Origin: Aeromonas finlandensis
GTDB taxonomy: Bacteria; Pseudomonadota; Gammaproteobacteria; Enterobacterales; Aeromonadaceae
Assembly (NCBI RefSeq): GCF_000764645.1
Contig: NZ_JRGK01000026.1
Location: forward strand, 1 to 64,000
Length of the DNA stretch: 64,000 bases
Direction: 5' to 3'
Shown piece by piece: positions 63,181 through 64,000 of this stretch (positions are counted from its first letter, which is position 1; each line of letters begins with the position of its first letter). Below the pieces are notes generated by a model that was not told where the DNA came from, ran no database searches, and saw nothing but the letters and a program-made list of their open reading frames with translations. A program made the translations under genes and the position numbers.

Positions 63181-64000
63181 TTACATGGCAGACAATGCCA
63201 GGAAGAAGCCTGCGATAGTGGCAGACATCAGGTTTGACAGAGAGCCAGCCAGTACGGCTTTCAGGCCAAAACGTGCAATGGTGCCACGGCGGTTCGGTGC
63301 CATGGAGCCCAGACCACCGAGCAGAACAGCGACGGAAGAGAGGTTGGCAAAACCACACAAAGCAAAGGAGATGATCGCCTTGGTGTGCTCAGACATCGCA
63401 ACACCATTGATCAGCATTTCATTTTTGATGTACGGAGCAAAATTCAAATAAGCAACGAACTCGTTCACCACCACTTTCTGACCGATGAAGGAACCGGCAA
63501 CAACGGCTTCGCTCCAAGGCACACCGATCAGGAAGGCCAGCGGGGAGAAGACCCAGCCCAGCAGCAGCTCCAGAGAGAGTTGCGGATAGCCGAACCAGCC
63601 ACCGACACCAGAGAAGATGCCGTTAATCATGGCGATCAGGGCAACGAAAGCCAACAACATGGCGCCCACATTCAACGCTAATTGCATACCGGCAGCAGCA
63701 CCTGCGGCAGCAGCATCGATCACGTTGGCAGGCTTGTCATCCAACTCGTCATCGTTAGAGTTAGTATCATAGCTAGGGGTTTCAGTCTCAGGAACCAGCA
63801 GCTTGGCGAACAGCAGACCACCGGGAGCAGCCATGAAAGAGGCAGCAATCAGGTACTCCATCTTGACCCCCATGCCGGCGTAACCAACCATCACCGCACC
63901 CGCAACAGAAGCCAGACCACCACACATGACGGCAAACAGCTCGGAATCTGTCATCTTGGCAATGTAAGGACGAACTAACAGCGGCGCTTCGGTCTGACCG
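63181..64000 (-). CDS. nupC: CNT-family nucleoside:cation symporter, C-terminal part
   Basis: 273 residues visible; the gene continues beyond the window. The frame is open to the last base and gives [20 protein letters not shown], the nucleoside-binding motif of concentrative nucleoside transporters. Further on [10 protein letters not shown] and [20 protein letters not shown] carry the second binding motif. It resembles the NupC/NupX group. One insertion with acidic residues ([10 protein letters not shown]) lies in a loop. The exact E. coli-type subgroup is not certain; it would import nucleosides for the deo enzymes next to it. Confidence 0.9.
   Translation of the reverse strand, partial: GQTEAPLLVRPYIAKMTDSELFAVMCGGLASVAGAVMVGYAGMGVKMEYLIAASFMAAPGGLLFAKLLVPETETPSYDTNSNDDELDDKPANVIDAAAAGAAAGMQLALNVGAMLLAFVALIAMINGIFSGVGGWFGYPQLSLELLLGWVFSPLAFLIGVPWSEAVVAGSFIGQKVVVNEFVAYLNFAPYIKNEMLINGVAMSEHTKAIISFALCGFANLSSVAVLLGGLGSMAPNRRGTIARFGLKAVLAGSLSNLMSATIAGFFLALSAM

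Overview
The window is ordinary high-GC gammaproteobacterial chromosome. It is most likely Aeromonas: gene content and order combine enterobacterial and Vibrio-like blocks (purHD, rdgB-hemW, gshA-yqaA, the rpsF operon, serB/smp, deoCABD, ravA-viaA), codon use is GC-rich throughout, and protein sequences are close to but distinct from E. coli. The genus is an inference from recognition, not a database match. I saw no tRNA, rRNA, CRISPR array, prophage or insertion sequence.

Layout. 1-9.5 kb: ChrA-type transporter, NUDT15-like Nudix hydrolase, a cytochrome b561/b562 pair, purHD with several PurR-like boxes, a ZntR-like regulator, the ribosome-rescue factor arfA, then rdgB-hemW. 9.7-16 kb: Bcr/CflA efflux pump, Gfo/Idh/MocA oxidoreductase, small Ala/Lys/Glu lipoprotein, two RimJ/RimL acetyltransferases, and a LysR gene divergent from mdtH. 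16.2-18.3 kb: the most unusual locus, a small CesT-like (type III secretion class I chaperone-like) protein directly followed by a 549-residue protein of unknown family with a flexible N-terminus and internal repeats; this looks like an orphan chaperone/effector pair. 18.4-28 kb: MarR-GNAT fusion regulator with two inverted operator-like sites, ASCH protein, prfC, a periplasmic-sensor diguanylate cyclase, ravA-viaA, holD-rimI. 28-39 kb: thioredoxin-like membrane-anchored protein, acyl-CoA synthetase, gshA, a large M16 protease, yqaA, quinone oxidoreductase, an unrecognised membrane/coiled-coil/winged-helix protein, a small two-cysteine secreted protein, and fpr. 39-48 kb: rpsF-rpsR-rplI (no priB between rpsF and rpsR), mntH behind a Fur-like box, an AlaX editing protein, and a LysR gene divergent from an SDR-MFS-VOC-substrate-binding-protein cluster, followed by a PACE efflux protein. 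48-58 kb: hupA, rsd, a single-domain PilZ protein, radA, a large double-PilZ protein, an alpha/beta hydrolase, serB/smp, and a GAF-PAS-PAS-GGDEF protein. 58-64 kb: nucleoside catabolism, nupC-like transporter (cut by the window end), a 56-residue XapX protein, and deoC-deoA-deoB-deoD.

Functional themes. Purine and nucleoside metabolism is represented by purHD, rdgB, deoCABD and nupC. Cyclic-di-GMP signalling has two GGDEF proteins and two PilZ proteins. Translation and ribosome quality control include arfA, prfC, rimI, rimJ, rimL-like, alaX and S6/S18/L9. Several efflux systems (ChrA, Bcr/CflA, MdtH, an AraJ/YdhP-like MFS and PACE) are present, two MFS genes being next to divergent LysR regulators. 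Most operons end at clear GC-rich hairpins, listed individually.
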